From Emydura subglobosa (lineage: Eukaryota > Chordata > Testudines > Chelidae), in NCBI GenBank assembly GCA_007922225.1, contig ML680055.1, positions 1,063,857 through 1,127,856 of the forward strand: a stretch of 64,000 bases of DNA, read 5' to 3'. The notes beneath the pieces were generated by a model, which was given only the letters and a program-made list of their open reading frames with translations, made no database searches and was not told where the DNA came from. Positions 22,051 to 34,679 of this stretch are shown here, piece after piece. Numbering within the stretch: position 1 is the first letter of the stretch; every line of letters starts with the position of its first letter. The translations under genes were made by a program, and so were the position numbers.

Positions 22051-23010
22051 GTGGCATATCAGGGTAAAAAAGGTAAAAGCCCCCTGGAACTTAGAGCCTT
22101 ACACTCAGAAGAGAAGGAAAGCGTACAAACTGTCCAAGCAGGGCCAGTTTGGGAAGGGGGCTGGAGTGAGGAATAGTGTCCAAGTGGATGGAATCTCCCA
22201 CATCAATCACCCCCAAGATCCAGTTGTGTGAAGGGCCCTAGTCTCAGGTGGGGAGGAAGTGGATAGTCAGTCTCCGAAGGGGAAGTGGATGGAATTGTGC
22301 AGGATAGGATCCGGGAAAGTAGGCTGCTTGAGGTAGATGGCTCCCTGTGCTATTAGGAGACCTCTCCCCATGCTGTTTCTTGTGTGGTACCGGCAGCTCA
22401 CTACCAGAATCAGACAAAGTCTCAGTGGTATCCCTTGAGGGACACGAGGGCCCAGAGTGGGATGTATGGGGTGACCTACCCCTTTTCCTAGTTCCCTGCT
22501 AGGGGAAAGAGGCTTCTTCTTCTTCCTAGTCCTAGCCCCTGCAGCTACTGCTGGAGCTGCAACAGCCACCAGAATGGCCTGGGAAGTTGAGACCAACGTA
22601 TGGGGAGGAAAGGGGAGTGGGTCCCAGCGGAGCTAGTGAGCGCTTCCTTAGAAGGAACGTCAGCCTAGCCTCTCTGTCCTTTCAAGACCTGCCTTTCAAT
22701 ACGTACAGACCTTACCCTTCGACAGGCTGTGGGGATCGCCGAGGCAGCTTGAATGACTGTCACTACAGGGCTTAAACCCTGGGGTCTTCTGCATAACCCA
22801 GAGTGCTAACAGCCTAAGCCCAGGGGACCGAAAGAAGCAGGGAGAGGAGAGTAACCCCTCTTCTGAACACAACTGTGTTAAGACTAAAAAGAGAAATAAA
22901 CAAAGTAAAGGAAAAACTAAGCCGCGCGGGAAGCTGAGAATCAGCAGAGACACAACCGCCCTACTTGAGCTGCAGGCAGAGAAGGATCTGAAGAGTGGCA
23001 GGTCCACGCC
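22051..23010 (-). repeat. possible DIRS gag-like fragment, minus strand
   Basis: On the minus strand 22696-23007 ends in PGFKPCSDSHSSCLGDPHSL, which recalls the FKHCASC...PISDPHQSC N-terminus of the DIRS gag at 9091. It is followed by a basic KKKKPLSPSRELGKG segment (22267-22596). Similarity is weak; it could be other unique sequence. Confidence 0.3.
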
Positions 23011-23289
23011 TCCTCACATTGCCCTCATCTGTAGGAACAAGGCAATGCTTTGTGCTGGCACGGGCCCACAGACACAGTTTGCATTCTCTGGTCAAGAGCG
23101 CACAGGCGCTTGCATAACCCAAGGTTCAGCACCTAGAAGGGTACATACTTGAAGAACTGCTGCTTTTGGATAGATGCCGGTCAGATAGAGACACACGCCC
23201 AGGGCCTCAGTGTGCAAACAGCCCAGAAAAGGAGCTTGATTTGACCAAGGGAATGGGACGTTTTAAATCAGTTGTGCACAGTGAAGCCA

Positions 23290-23528
23290 GCAAGGTCTAG
23301 AAATGTGGTCTATGGTTCACTCTCTCTTAGATACGGCTGTGCAGATATCAGCCACTAATGAATGTGGGATTCTCCCAAGGGAAGTGGTGAAAAGCCCATT
23401 GCTTGGGTCCATTAAAACTGGACTGCACAAAACACTACAAAATCTCCTGTAGGGAATCACCCTGTGCTGGCCAGAGGGTAGACTGAATGGCCTCCTAGGT
23501 CTTTTCCAGCTCACTGCTCTATGATTCT
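23290..23528 (+). repeat. CR1 LINE 3' end
   Basis: Reads GATTCTCCCAAGGGAAGTGG, ATTAAAACTGGACTGCACAA and GACTGAATGGCCTCC, and ends CTCTATGATTCT at 23517-23528. This is the typical CR1 3' terminus of sauropsids. Confidence 0.7.
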
Positions 23529-23844
23529 GCTGTCCCAGTCATGGCCCAACTGGTTGCCCTTCTTTACTAATGATGCTGTGAATGCCTTAGGTTCACGCTC
23601 CATTGCCAGTGAACGCAACCCTCAAGCAACCCCTCTGCCACTGCAAACCAAAGAGCAGACAGGCACACGTCAATACGATGTCATATCGTTCATGGACGTG
23701 TTTATGGAGTGGTGCAGCCTGGCAGCTCCTCACACTCCCAACCCAAGGCAGGCCAGTAAAGGCTACGAGCTAACACCTGAGTGGCTGGGTCACATGGACT
23801 GAAAACGTCACATTCATTTCACGGAAGCTACTCAGTAGCCACTA

Positions 23845-24770
23845 GATTGTAAATCCCATGGGGCAAGGACTATCATTCCTTGGCATAGGTAGTGTCTACA
23901 CGGAAGTGCTGCAATGACACAGCTGAATTGCTGTGGCATTTTAAGTATAGAAAAGCCTAAAAGAACATAAGAATGGTCATATTAGGTCAAACCAATAGTC
24001 TGTCTATCACAGAATCCTGTCTGTCGACAGTGGCCAATGCCAGATGTTTCAGGGGGAATGAATAGAACAGGGCAATTATCGAGAGATCCATCCCCTGTTG
24101 TCCAGGCCAAGCTTCTGGCAGTCAAGAGGTTTAGGGACAGCCAGAGCATGGGCTACGTCCCTGCCCATCTTGGCTAATAGCCATTGATGGACCTATCCTC
24201 CAGGAACTCATCTCATTCTTGTGAGCCCAGTTATACAGGCACCTGCAAGAGGATTCAGCAGACAGGGCTAAAACGGAGAAGGCCAGCATACACCTCTGTA
24301 ATGAAAATCAATTTTGCTGTAAGAGGCTCCATACTGCACACAGGGAAAACATCTGCCCCATTTCAATATTCTCCAAAGGATAAATCACTAGCTAATCCAC
24401 ACTTGCCCTATATTATCATCATATGGCAATAGCCGCAGCCAAGACTGCCCCATTGTTCCAGGTGCCATACATGCATAGGCAGAGAAAGGGATTACAATCT
24501 AAGGAGACAAGATAAACAAAGTGCCCTTTCCCCTATTTAGCTGAGGGGGAACTGAGGCACAGAGACTAGTCAAGGTCACACGGGGTGTCTATGGCAATAG
24601 TGGGAGCTGATCCCAGACCTCGCATGTCCCAGTTCAGTCCCTCAGCCACAAGACCATCTTCTTTCTCTGCAGGGGGAGTCCCATAGATTGTAAGGTCAGA
24701 AGGGACCATTGTGATCCTCTAGTCTGACCTCTGCATATTGCAGACCACAGAACCTCACCCACCCACCTCA
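23845..24770 (+). repeat. cluster of old interspersed repeats (L3/MIR-like, CR1 3' tails)
   Basis: 23845-23880 has TAGATTGTAAATCCCATGGG (L3-type). 23961-24220 has AAGAACATAAGAATGGTCAT, ACAGTGGCCAATGCCAGATG and GGCTAATAGCCATTGATGG, an abundant turtle repeat. 24460-24660 is MIR/L3-like (TTACAATCTAAGGAGACAAG, GAACTGAGGCACAGAGAC, AAGGTCACACGGGG). 24670-24770 (TAGATTGTAAGGTCAGAAGG, TCTAGTCTGACCTCTG) resembles the CR1 tail at 58660. Confidence 0.55.
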
Positions 24771-26845
24771 CACTTTCAGAGCCTTAGTTATTTCAAGCTT
24801 CTGCATAAGTTATGCTTTGCAGTAACTGTAGGAACACAGAGTGGAGATACGTACATATAAATAGGTTTCTTTCGCAGTTAATCTTGGAGGCTGTGGATTT
24901 GTCTCAACTGCAAACCTCCAGAAGAATCTGCAAGCAGGTGACGTAATCCAAATGTCTCAATATTTCAAAACCTGTCTGAAATCTTAACTTTATTACCAAG
25001 TATGGTTGACTAATCTGACCTTTTCTGATTCATGTTTTTCTTGCTAGACAAGGGGGTCTGTCTGTCCTGCCTGAATGGTCATTCTTAGCTCAGTGGAAAG
25101 CTATTTCATTCCCAAGGGAAGATTTGAAGGACACTGTAAAGAGGCCACTCTTCATACAGCTTCTCATACACGAAACTTACCTGCCAACAGTTCATTTGTC
25201 TTATGGGTCTTCAGCTGCAGCTTCTCTCCTTGTGCTCTTCTCTGCTCCCTAGGGCAAGGGACTCTGGAATCAAGCTGATCTGAGTTGGGGTCATGAAGCT
25301 TTCACCTAACCCTCTCCTCCCTACATTTAAAATCCATCTGCATTTCCACATGCACAATAGCCAGCTGCAGTGCAGCACTAGTCGTGCTATGGGAGAGCTG
25401 ACTTGCTTTTCCAGCCCGTAACACCATTTTAAACTGACTTCCAGGAAGCATGAGGGAGCCCTGCAGAACATTCCACCTTGCGGTACTTTGCCCTTATACA
25501 GAATTTTTCATCAAAGGATCTCAACGTGTTTACGACCCATTCTTGGGGTAATTCCACTGAAAGCCAATTGATTTACCTGAGAGATAAATTCAGTGCATTA
25601 ACTCTCAACATCCCTGTGTGGCAGGTAAGTAATACACAGTGATCACTTCACCCACCACAGAAATGCCAATTTTTTAAACACTGCTTAGCAATGTGCTCCA
25701 GCTGTTTCAGACAGAACGTGAATATCATCATTATCCAGTTAAAATGAAAGAGGAATTTAGGTGGGCAAAATGTATTTACTCAAATTAAAATCCAGCAAGG
25801 ACACAGGGGTTTAGATCCCCCTACCTCTTACAAAAATGACAGGGAATGACAGGTCTGAGTGGTCAGGTTAATCCAAAAGAATTAAGCGTTCAGTAAATAT
25901 TTAGTGCTACATTTAATATATGTGCATTAACAGCAACGTGATCCATACAGAACAGGATAAATTGCCAGTTTTCTCAAGTGTTCTTGTAGCTGATTTCAAC
26001 TGGTTTCAAGTTTTTGAGAAAAGACGCACAAACCACGAAATCAATCGTTAAAAACTGTATTTAGAACTAACAAAAGCTTCTTTCAGATGAGCAGTGAATT
26101 TCCTTTGAGTGGATGCCCTGTACACAGAGAAAGCAAAGGGCTTTATGCCTAACTTGCGATGTAAAGCTTTCTATCAGTTACAAAAAAATAACAATTCAGA
26201 AACTGGTGTGATAATGTATTTATGCAATTTCCAATACACACTGCAAGAGTATTTCACTTTACTCGTTCACCTATGCAGAGTAAGTCATCTTGAGAAGCAG
26301 ATGTTGCTCAGTGTGGATTTATGAACTGTGTCTGTTATTTGCATTCATGCTCTGACTCCTTGGGAGGTTTGGTCACTGAAGAGACGCAGGACTCAGGCAT
26401 TAGAGCCTTGGTACTGCTTTCAGGGAAGTCAATGGGAAGACAAACAGGCTCGCAGTGAGGAAAGACATGCCGTCTTCTCTGCCGAGATGCTGGGAAGTAC
26501 AACCCATTCACCACAATAAAAACAACACAGGCCAAACTAGTAACTATTCCACACAGACAGCCATGGATTGGAGTTAATTTGGTGCCTCAAAATCCTTTTC
26601 TAAGGCATGAAAAGGCACGACTGGTTACACATTAATTAGAAGGGAGTGTAACCGTAGAAAGCATAATGCCATTTTCGAGGCTAAGACAAACAGACATTTT
26701 AAGTTCCCCATGATGTATGCAAAATGAATAAGGTAAAGATTTTGACTCAGTTATTTTTAATAAAAGTTACAGACAGGTCATGGGCAATAAACAAAAATTC
26801 ATGGAAGCCTGTGACCTGTCTTTTACTCAAAATAATGGGGGAGGA
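24771..26845. other. no gene recognised
   Basis: AT-rich, mostly unique sequence downstream of GJC1. No open frame with family signal, no RNA gene and no clear repeat. Confidence 0.4.
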
Positions 26846-26847
26846 GG

Positions 26848-27065
26848 AGGTTTACACAGTGCTTTTGATATTCAAAGCACTTTATCAATATTAACTAATT
26901 CATCCTCACAACACCCCTGCGAGGTAGATCATATTATCTCATTTTATAGCAGGAAAAATGAGGCAGAGATTTGCTCAAGGACACAGAATGACTCTGTATC
27001 AGAGCCAGGCTTAGACCTCAAGGGTTCCTGGCTCCCAGTCCTGTCCTCTAACCAAAAGACCAAGT
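26848..27065 (+). repeat. MIR SINE
   Basis: CAGTGCTTTTGATATTCAAAG, then CATCCTCACAACACCCCTGC, GAGGTAGATCATATTATC, AATGAGGCAGAGATTTGC and TCAGAGCCAGGCTTAGACC follow the MIR consensus order over most of its length. Confidence 0.75.
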
Positions 27066-27235
27066 CTCTCTCCTCTAGATAATTTCCTAGCAAATACCAT
27101 TAGGCAAAGAGTGTTGCACACACTGCCTTTTTTCAACGTAAGATGAAATGCCTAAAACATTTTAAATTAGTTACTGAAAATGTGCTGCCAAAGAAAGGAT
27201 CTTGGCAACTAAGACTTACCATTTTAGTATAGGCT

Positions 27236-27370
27236 GGGTTAGGTCATGATTGAACAAAACACTTAAGCACTTGCTTAACTTTAAGCAGGTGTGCAGTCAC
27301 TCTGATGTATAGGCGACTACTCTCCAGCTTAAAATGTATTTAGTGATTGAGTGCTTTGATGTATCAGGGT
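27236..27370. repeat. short near-palindromic repeat
   Basis: CACTTAAGCACTTGCTTAAC and TTTAAGCAGG form the left arm of a palindromic family also seen at 29925-30080 and 48838-48975. The right arm is decayed here. Confidence 0.45.
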
Positions 27371-29924
27371 CTTAACAAGGTACTAATTTTAAAGCAATGC
27401 AAACTTAATTACCTGCTGAAGACATTGGGAATTCTGCCAGAGATGTTGGGAGTTCTGCCAGGGACGTGGACAGCAGCAGGCCTAAATGTAATGGACCCTG
27501 CTAACAGGAGTAATAACAGTCCTCAACGGTAAGTCATCTGAGGAAGGCAATGAAGGCCTATATTTAAACCATGAGCTTTCCTAACAAAACGCGGCCTATT
27601 CTTCGCTAGCTCATACCACTGCTCATTTTACTAATGAGCTTTGTCACAGCTCCCACAACATAGCAACCCAGCTAAAGGCTCTTTACTACACAGACACGTG
27701 CACGTCCAAGGCCAAATTTTCAAAGGAGGGAGGACACTGGTTGCACCTATAAAAGCTGGTGTTGGAAGTGCACCTCAGCCAGGCACTCAGACGAGGGTTT
27801 TTAAACTCCCAACTCCCTAGGCTCCTTAGGAATCTCAGCCTCAGGTACCGCAGCTAATACTGCACTTCACACCAGTGGACCTCAACGTACCCATTCACAC
27901 ACACAAACACAGGTTTGTCCAAGACAGACCCTCACATGGTTTGCCTTTTTTTAAAAACGGGCTATTGCTCCACTGCTCACTGAAGAATGAGTCATTTGCA
28001 AAAAGGCACGATTAGTTTCTAATGTACCCTCCACATGACCTACTAACCCGATGTCAAGTTTGTGAAAAATTCCAAGATCTGGCTCTATGATCTATAAGAC
28101 AAAGCATCACGGCGGACATGCACATCCATACACCTGCAGACCATATCCTAATGCTGAGAAAAGAATCCTCTCCAATTTAGAGTAGATTTTTAGCAAATGC
28201 TAGGTAGTTGCTTTCAAACAGTATCCAAAAATAGAGAATTTTGTTAATGGCAGCAAAAATCCTCTGTTCATTTTTTTGTTTAATGTCTCTTCCAAGCCTC
28301 CCCTCTTCCTAAGAGGGCAGCATTTTGAAGCAATGCACATGACAATTCTTTCAAGGGAAAATTAAAATGTACTTTTAAACTCAATGTCATAAAAAACATG
28401 AACATTTAAAGCTTTAAAAGACATTCACCTAGTGAGTAGCAAAGACTCCGTTTCAAAGTAAAATGTGCAATTTTTACAGAATTGAAATTAATAAAAAATA
28501 GCTACAAAAATAGAGTTCAGTTACTTTGCAGTTTTGGAATGAATTCAGTGCTCACAGTGAAATTTTGTATATTCTAAACAAAAGACACTGTGCAGGGATG
28601 GAATTATTTCCTATGTTTGATGGAAAAAACACAGGATTAATCTGAGCGAATGGTTTTACAATAGGTAATTGTTTAGAGTCAAATGGAAGGATGACTTGCA
28701 CCCAAAAAGTAAGCAGACATGAGCTGATACAGACAGCATATGGAGCAGTTGGCAGTAACTGACTGTCAGATCGTTTTAAACTACAGGTGTGGCACAGTGG
28801 TACAGGAGACGTCAATAGCAGCAAGGGGGAAGGGATTTTAAATTATTGCAACCCTGCTTATTAAACAACATTCAAAGAAATTACAAGGGGTTAAGAACAA
28901 TATAACCCTCTTGGGAAGCTGGAGAGAACAACCAAGCTGCAGTGTTTGTGGATAATGAGTGAATTGTAGCCATGCGTTAAAGTTTATCTCCAGGTTCCAA
29001 ATGTCTTTCCACAGTTCTTTCACACATTACTGCTTTTCACCCAGCCTCCCATCACTCATATATCTTTCCACTGGCTAAGACCTTCTGTCCATCCCCAGGC
29101 TCAAAATACTTCCCTTCAGACTCCTGCATCTTAACTAGATCACTGATATTCTGCCTCACCACCACAAAGTTAGCGACACAAACCCATTTCTCGCATTTTG
29201 CTGGCCAGCTGGTCTGGAATTTAACTTGCTGTTTACAAGATGACTATAGAACCTGGTCTGTTCTTCACTTAAAATAAAATAGATCATCCCCAAGAACTTC
29301 TACCATGTAAGGATTAAGTGTTAAAATACAGACTTCAGATGCACACTTCTCAGACTAACAGGTTGAGTGTATTGCAAAGAGAAGAAGCAGGGAAGCAAGT
29401 TTTATATCTGTAGCACGGAATATCCTGCTGTCTGAAGGGGACAGGAGCAGCTTGCTAATGTGGACCTCTCTCTGATCCTTATCTAGAAGATGCTGTATTG
29501 GCTTGGGCTGGTTTTAGGAAGAAGGGCTCGATCCTGTTCCCATTTAAATGAATGTAACTTTTACCCCTGACTTCAATGAAAGCAGGACTGACCCTGAGGG
29601 TACACAGCAAAAAAACAAAAACGCCATGGCAGAGAGCCTCAGAGCCTGGGTGAACTGATGGGCTTCCGCGGCTCGTGCTACAGGACTAAAAATAGCAATG
29701 CAGATGTTCAGACTCTGGCTGGAGCCCAGGGTCTGAGCTCCTATCCACTCGCTGGGTTTCAAAGCCCAGGCTCCAGCCAGTGGGAATGTCTACACTACTA
29801 TTTCTAGCCATGCAGCGTGAGCCTGAAGCAGTTGACCTGGTTCTGAGACTCACTGCTGTGGGTCTTTTCTCAGGAGGGAATAAAGGGGGAGCAGTGTGGC
29901 CTTCCATGAAACTAGTACTTTCAG
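27371..29924. other. no gene recognised (GJC1 3' flank)
   Basis: AT-rich unique sequence. 29508-29600 carries a GGGCTCGATCCTGTTCCC...AGCAGGACTGACCC palindrome-like repeat. No coding evidence. Confidence 0.4.
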
Positions 29925-30080
29925 GTCTCAATTCAGCAAATCATGCCTTAGCAAAGCACTTAAGCATATGCTTATGTCCCATTACTTTAGTTTTAACGTT
30001 AAGTGTATGCTTAGGTGCTTTGTGAACAGGAATGGACTTAAACATATACTAAAGTATTCTGCTGCACTGGGGTTTGAGCT
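29925..30080. repeat. palindromic repeat
   Basis: The left arm CAAAGCACTTAAGCATATG (about 29954) pairs with TATGCTTAGGTGCTTTG (about 30006), leaving a loop of roughly 30 bp. Same family as 48838-48975. Confidence 0.6.
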
Positions 30081-30550
30081 TCCTTAATGCTTCACCTCTG
30101 GAACTGTGCTCCTGGTTAGACTCTATCCAGGATGGTGTGGGACTGAGATAACCTCACAACAAAACAGGAGTTTCCCTGTAATAATTGCCCCCCCCCCAAA
30201 TATATTTAAACTTCACAGAAGAGAAAACAGAGCCTGGCCCTGTCTATATTATAAATAGTAGCTAAAAGCATACACAATTCATCAGCATCTCTCAAACATT
30301 AATGCTTGCCCTTGCCAAAGACACTGCCAAAGGCAGTAATACTGCTTTCTCCTTTTTCTAATTATAAATTTAAGTTTAATGCCAAACCCTCAGAATGCTA
30401 AATCCAACTGCTCTCTCAAGCAGAAATCTACTATTTACATATTGCTCTGTTGGAGCTGAGTTCCTAGGACATAGGAGAGGAAAGAGGACTTGGGGGTGAG
30501 ACATCTTGGTCATGTTTTCAATATATTCCTATAAACAAAGTTTTTGTTGG

Positions 30551-30600
30551 TGTTTTTTTTTTTTTTTTTTTTTGTTTTTTTGGGGGGGGGGGGCGGGGGA
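30551..30600. repeat. poly-T/poly-G low-complexity tract
   Basis: A T-run of about 24 is followed by TTTTTTGGGG and a G-run. On the minus strand it reads C-run then A-run. It sits 0.8 kb past the GJC1 stop codon. Confidence 0.85.
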
Positions 30601-31405
30601 GAAGAGGCGCCTATCCACAGTTTCCTTCTAATGTAATGCACAACAAATACAGTTGACAATGACTACACAAAGTCAGGTCATTTTGTAAAGAAGAAATATT
30701 CAATTCTCCAAAAAGTTACTGTAACAATTTAATGCCCTCATTGGTTTGTGTGCTTTAATAAGACCTTAAGAAACAAATACCTTCATGGATTTCACATAAA
30801 TGTCATGGAATTATTGAATACACAGTAATTTCTACGCATGTTTTTAAGAACATTTTATAGTAGTTGTAAGTTTCTCTTTCCCCGTTGGATAAAGCTTACA
30901 AAACCCACTAAATAGGCTCCCTACGTAATGGAAGCATCCTCTGTCCTGTGTTCATGTACAAGGCACACCTGAAATGCAGCACAGACAGCTTCACATTTAA
31001 AACAAAAAAAGAGAAAAGTAAGTCTTAACCACAGTAATAAAACTAGCAAAATGCTAAGAGTTACCTATACTGTTTTCTTTTCTTTAATATAAAAAGTATA
31101 ACTGCAGAGATCCAATGTACAAATACAAAAATTGTGCATAATAAATGTACCATAATACTGTACATACAATGTAAACCATTCAACAAGAATTATTTAAATA
31201 TACCTGTTCTTCTCCTGACCTGGAAGACACAAGAATAAAATTCTATAACTCTAGGACATGTGCATAAACACTTTTTGAGAGCTTGGATGGCTAGCCAAGA
31301 GTATCCCTGAAGATAAACAGAGCCAAATGTTTATTTAATGGAAGTAATTATTCAATGAATTGCTGGTTACCATAAACTAAAAGACAAGTACAAGTTCAGC
31401 CAACA
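30600..31405 (-). other. GJC1: candidate GJC1 3' UTR
   Basis: AT-rich sequence following the stop codon in the direction of transcription, without recognisable repeats. AATAAA on the minus strand (31335-31330) lies 71 nt past the stop. Weaker ATTAAA-type signals occur further on, for example near 30730. The true 3' end cannot be set without transcripts. Confidence 0.35.
31330..31335 (-). terminator. GJC1: candidate GJC1 polyadenylation signal
   Basis: Canonical AATAAA on the minus strand, the first after the stop codon. Its short distance suggests that a distal site may also be used. Confidence 0.35.
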
Positions 31406-32587
31406 TTAAATCCAGACAGAGGTCTTTCCATCTCCCGATTTGCTACTGGCACTACTTTTGTTTGAACCTGCTTTGGATTTCTTTTCTCTGGAACTGCTGG
31501 GATTGTTTTGGTTATTGTAAGCCTGGATTGCAAGGTCCAGGCGTTCCTGAGCCACTTTAATTTCCCTCTGCAAATTTTCTAGGTCGGCTGGAATGTTTTC
31601 TTCATTGCTCCCATACTGCTGTTCCTGAGCTATATTAGCTTTGTTTTGCTTGTAGGCGATTTTGGCATTGGACAATTCAGTGTACTGGATTTGATCTGGC
31701 TTGACTGCAATGTTATAGCCAGGAGGAGCTGATGGTGTATTCCAAGTAAAAGGATAGTTATAGGTACCAGAGTCTTCCAGCTCTTTTCTTTTATTGTTTA
31801 ATGTGTCTCGGATTGTACCGAATCCCAAATGGAGCATCTCCCAGACATTCAAAAGTAAACACAGGCAGCTTACACCATACATTATTAACAGGAAAATGGT
31901 CTTCTCGGTAGGCCTTGAAATGAAACAATCTATCTTGTGTGGGCATGGTTTCCTGCTACATACAAATGTGGGGCTGACTTCAAACCCATACAAAAAATAC
32001 TGACCAACAAGAAAGCCAACTTCAAACATAGTCCTAGACAGCAACTGCAGCACATAGATTTTCATGAGCCCATCCTCTCGAATTCGCCTCCTGCCATCAT
32101 GTTTAGCTTTGGTGGGGGCTGGCTGCTCCTTGTTCTCCCGTTCGCTTTCTAGCTCTATTTCTGGGTACATCATTGGATCTTCCTCGTGGTCATCCTCCGT
32201 CTCCTCCAAGCCACGGTGCTGTTTCCAGCGCATTGAAAAGGCTTTGCTCCTGGTTCTTTTGTCAGGTTCACTATGTTCCACCATTCGGGCAATTTTATGA
32301 ATGGCATAGCCTAAATACATCACGGATGGAGTGGCTACAAGAATGATCTGAAACACCCAAAATCTGACGTGTGAAAGAGGAGCAAAAGCATCGTAGCAAA
32401 CATTCTCACATCCTGGTTGTTCCGTGTTGCACACAAACTTGCTTTGTTCATCATAATAGATGGATTCCCCTCCCACAGCAGTAAGGACAATCCGAAAGAC
32501 AATCAACACTGTCAGCCAGATTTTGCCAACAAACGTTGAATGATTGTGAATTTCCTCTAACAGACGGGTCAAGAAACTCCAACTCAT
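31406..32587 (-). CDS. GJC1: gap junction gamma-1 protein (connexin 45)
   Basis: Forms gap-junction hemichannels in the plasma membrane that pass ions and small molecules between cells. In vertebrates Cx45 is important in heart conduction tissue, smooth muscle and neurons. The 393-residue protein has the connexin plan: short cytoplasmic N-terminus ([18 protein letters not shown]), TM1 about 20-40, first extracellular loop with Cys53, Cys60 and Cys64 (C-X6-C-X3-C), TM2 about 76-98, a long acidic/basic cytoplasmic loop (100-175), TM3 about 177-200, second extracellular loop with Cys210, Cys215 and Cys221 (C-X4-C-X5-C), TM4 about 227-250, and a Ser-rich tail ending SVWI, a PDZ-binding end. Human Cx45 is about 396 residues and nearly identical in the membrane and loop segments. 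The start is the ATG at 32587 in ACCACCATGAG; the open frame runs three codons further to a TTG that is not the start. The coding region lies in one exon, as is usual for connexins. No defects seen. Confidence 0.97.
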   Translation of the reverse strand: MSWSFLTRLLEEIHNHSTFVGKIWLTVLIVFRIVLTAVGGESIYYDEQSKFVCNTEQPGCENVCYDAFAPLSHVRFWVFQIILVATPSVMYLGYAIHKIARMVEHSEPDKRTRSKAFSMRWKQHRGLEETEDDHEEDPMMYPEIELESERENKEQPAPTKAKHDGRRRIREDGLMKIYVLQLLSRTMFEVGFLVGQYFLYGFEVSPTFVCSRKPCPHKIDCFISRPTEKTIFLLIMYGVSCLCLLLNVWEMLHLGFGTIRDTLNNKRKELEDSGTYNYPFTWNTPSAPPGYNIAVKPDQIQYTELSNAKIAYKQNKANIAQEQQYGSNEENIPADLENLQREIKVAQERLDLAIQAYNNQNNPSSSREKKSKAGSNKSSASSKSGDGKTSVWI

Positions 32588-32640
32588 GGTGGTCAAATCG
32601 TTTTATCTTAAAAAAAGAGAGAGAGAAAGAGAGAGAGAGA
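32588..32640 (-). promoter_or_regulatory. GJC1: GJC1 coding-exon splice acceptor and 5' UTR stub
   Basis: On the minus strand a long pyrimidine tract (CT repeats, then TTTTTTT) ends in AAG at 32607-32609, followed by 19 nt of 5' UTR and the ATG. Connexin genes usually have a non-coding first exon spliced to the coding exon just before the ATG. The tract is a (GA)n microsatellite on the plus strand, next to (CA)n at 32641-32650. Confidence 0.6.
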
Positions 32641-32650
32641 CACACACACA

Positions 32651-33437
32651 GACGTTAACAGTTTATAATGTTCAGCCCCAACAATGCCAACATTGAGTCA
32701 AGAGAGAAAGGAAATTTAATCATTCATACAAAATTTTTTACATTTACACTCTTTTGCTGTATCACCTGTTATCCAGAACCAATACCAGCCAAAATTTGTT
32801 TGAAGAATCTAGGTTTCCTTCGTAGGTTTTCAAGAATGTCACTACAAATAAAGGGAAAAAAGTTCTTAAGTCCCAATCCACAAACAACTGTTTCCAAGGC
32901 TATTTCAAAGAGCGGAGATAAACATGCTTATGCTTCTGTACCTCAAATTTTAATAAAAATTACTAGTTAGACATTCAAGCTGAGATTCTCAAAGCAGCCT
33001 ATGGGATGCAAAAGCCCACTTATCATGAAATGTGATGGGAATTGAGCATTCAAATCTCATTGTGTACTGTCACTAAAACACTTCATCAACTTTCTTGTAC
33101 ACTTGCATTTAAAAAAAAGATTTAACAAAATCCATCCATTTTTCCCTTGAATTGTGGAAAATTCAATACAGAGAAAGCTGATTATCCCTAGTAATCATCT
33201 CTTTACAGATAAGAAATTGTAGCAGAAATATAACTGCATTTTATCCTCAAGGAGGATTTTATTACAAGGCCTGATTCCAAAGCCGAATAAAGTCAATGGG
33301 AATCTTTCTAGTGACGTCAGTTGATTTTGAATCAGGCTCCTAGTGAGGCTAATATAAATTAACATTTTCTATTCATTGCACAAAAAATACTTAAGCATTA
33401 CCTACTCTGATAAGAGTCAGCATGAGATTAATAGATA
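32651..33437. other. GJC1 upstream intron, no gene recognised
   Basis: AT-rich. 33268-33343 has a GGCCTGATTCC...GAATCAGGCTCC palindromic repeat. No coding evidence. Confidence 0.45.
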
Positions 33438-33787
33438 GTGCCAGTTAGGCGGAAAAAAGCAATATATAACAAACAGGAAAAGAAGGAAATCGATAGCCAT
33501 CAGTATAAACTAGAAGTAATGAGGGGTAGAAAATTGATAAGGGATGCTAAAGACATCAGGAAAAATCCACGGATGGCAGAGCTAAGGACAATAAGGAACT
33601 TTAAAAGTATATTAGGAACAAAAGAAATCCTAACAATAGTATAGGCCCATTACTAGATAGAGATAATAAAATTGTCTACAGCGGTGCAGAAAAGACCGAG
33701 GTATTAATAAATATTTTTGTTCTGTATTTGGAAAGGAGGATAATAGATTCATATCACAAAGATGACAAAATATTTCCAAAAATAAAA

Positions 33788-33876
33788 TGGGTGAGTTAAT
33801 ATCTTTTACTGGACCAACATCTGTTGGTGAAAGAGACAAATTTTTGAGCTAAACAGAGCTCTTCTTCAGGTAACTG
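33788..33876 (-). repeat. Penelope-like terminal repeat fragment with degraded hammerhead core
   Basis: GGGTGAGTTAATATCTTTTA, GGACCAACATCTGTTGGTGA and GAGCTAAACAGAGCTC, then TTCTTCAGG. On the minus strand this gives CTGAAGA (33869-33863), a GAGCTC-type stem and then AAAA where GAAA is expected. Same family as 46-110 and 57256-57318. Confidence 0.6.
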
Positions 33877-34679
33877 AGGATGTTAAACAATATCTAATGC
33901 GGATAAACATATTTAAATCAATAGACCCAGATAACTTGCACCCAAGAGTCCTAAAAGTGTTGGCTGAGGAAATCTCTGTCCTGCCGATGTTAATTTTTAA
34001 TAAATCTTGGAATACTGGGGAATTCCAGGAGACTGAAAGAATGATAACATTGTGCCAATATTGAAACAAGACATGCTGAGAACCCAGGTAACTACAGGTG
34101 AGCTAGTCTGACCTAAATCAAGGGCATAATAATGGAAAAAACTGATACAGGATGCAATTAATAAATAATTAAAGGATATGAATATAATTAATGACAATCA
34201 ACATGGTGTTATGGAAAAAGGTCAGGTTAGACAAACCTAATTTCATTCTTTGATGAGATTACATGTTTGATTGATAACAGATAACTGCGCAGATGTAATG
34301 TACTTAAGGCATTTGTAAGGCATTGACTTTATACTATATGGCATTATGGTTAAAATATTAACACTAGGCAATACCAAGAGAGTGCATGTTAAACGGATTA
34401 AGAACTGGCTAAGTAACAGATTTCCACAAGTGGTCACCAATGAGGAATCTTCATCAAATCGGGGTGGTTTTTAATTGGCTTCTGCTGGAATCAGTACTCT
34501 GCTATTCAACATTTTCAACAATGATCTAGAAAACGAATATAAAATCATTGCCGATTAAAATTTGCAGATAACACAGCTTGGCAGAAAGGTAAATAATGAT
34601 GAGGACAGGGCAGCCATACAGAGCAGCATGGATCGTTTGATCAGCTGAGTCCATTCAAACAAAATGCATTTTAATTAGA

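Noticed and set aside
32588..32596. Three extra N-terminal codons of connexin 45 from a TTG
   Set aside because: Connexins start with M-x-W; the ATG at 32587 has a good ACCACC context.
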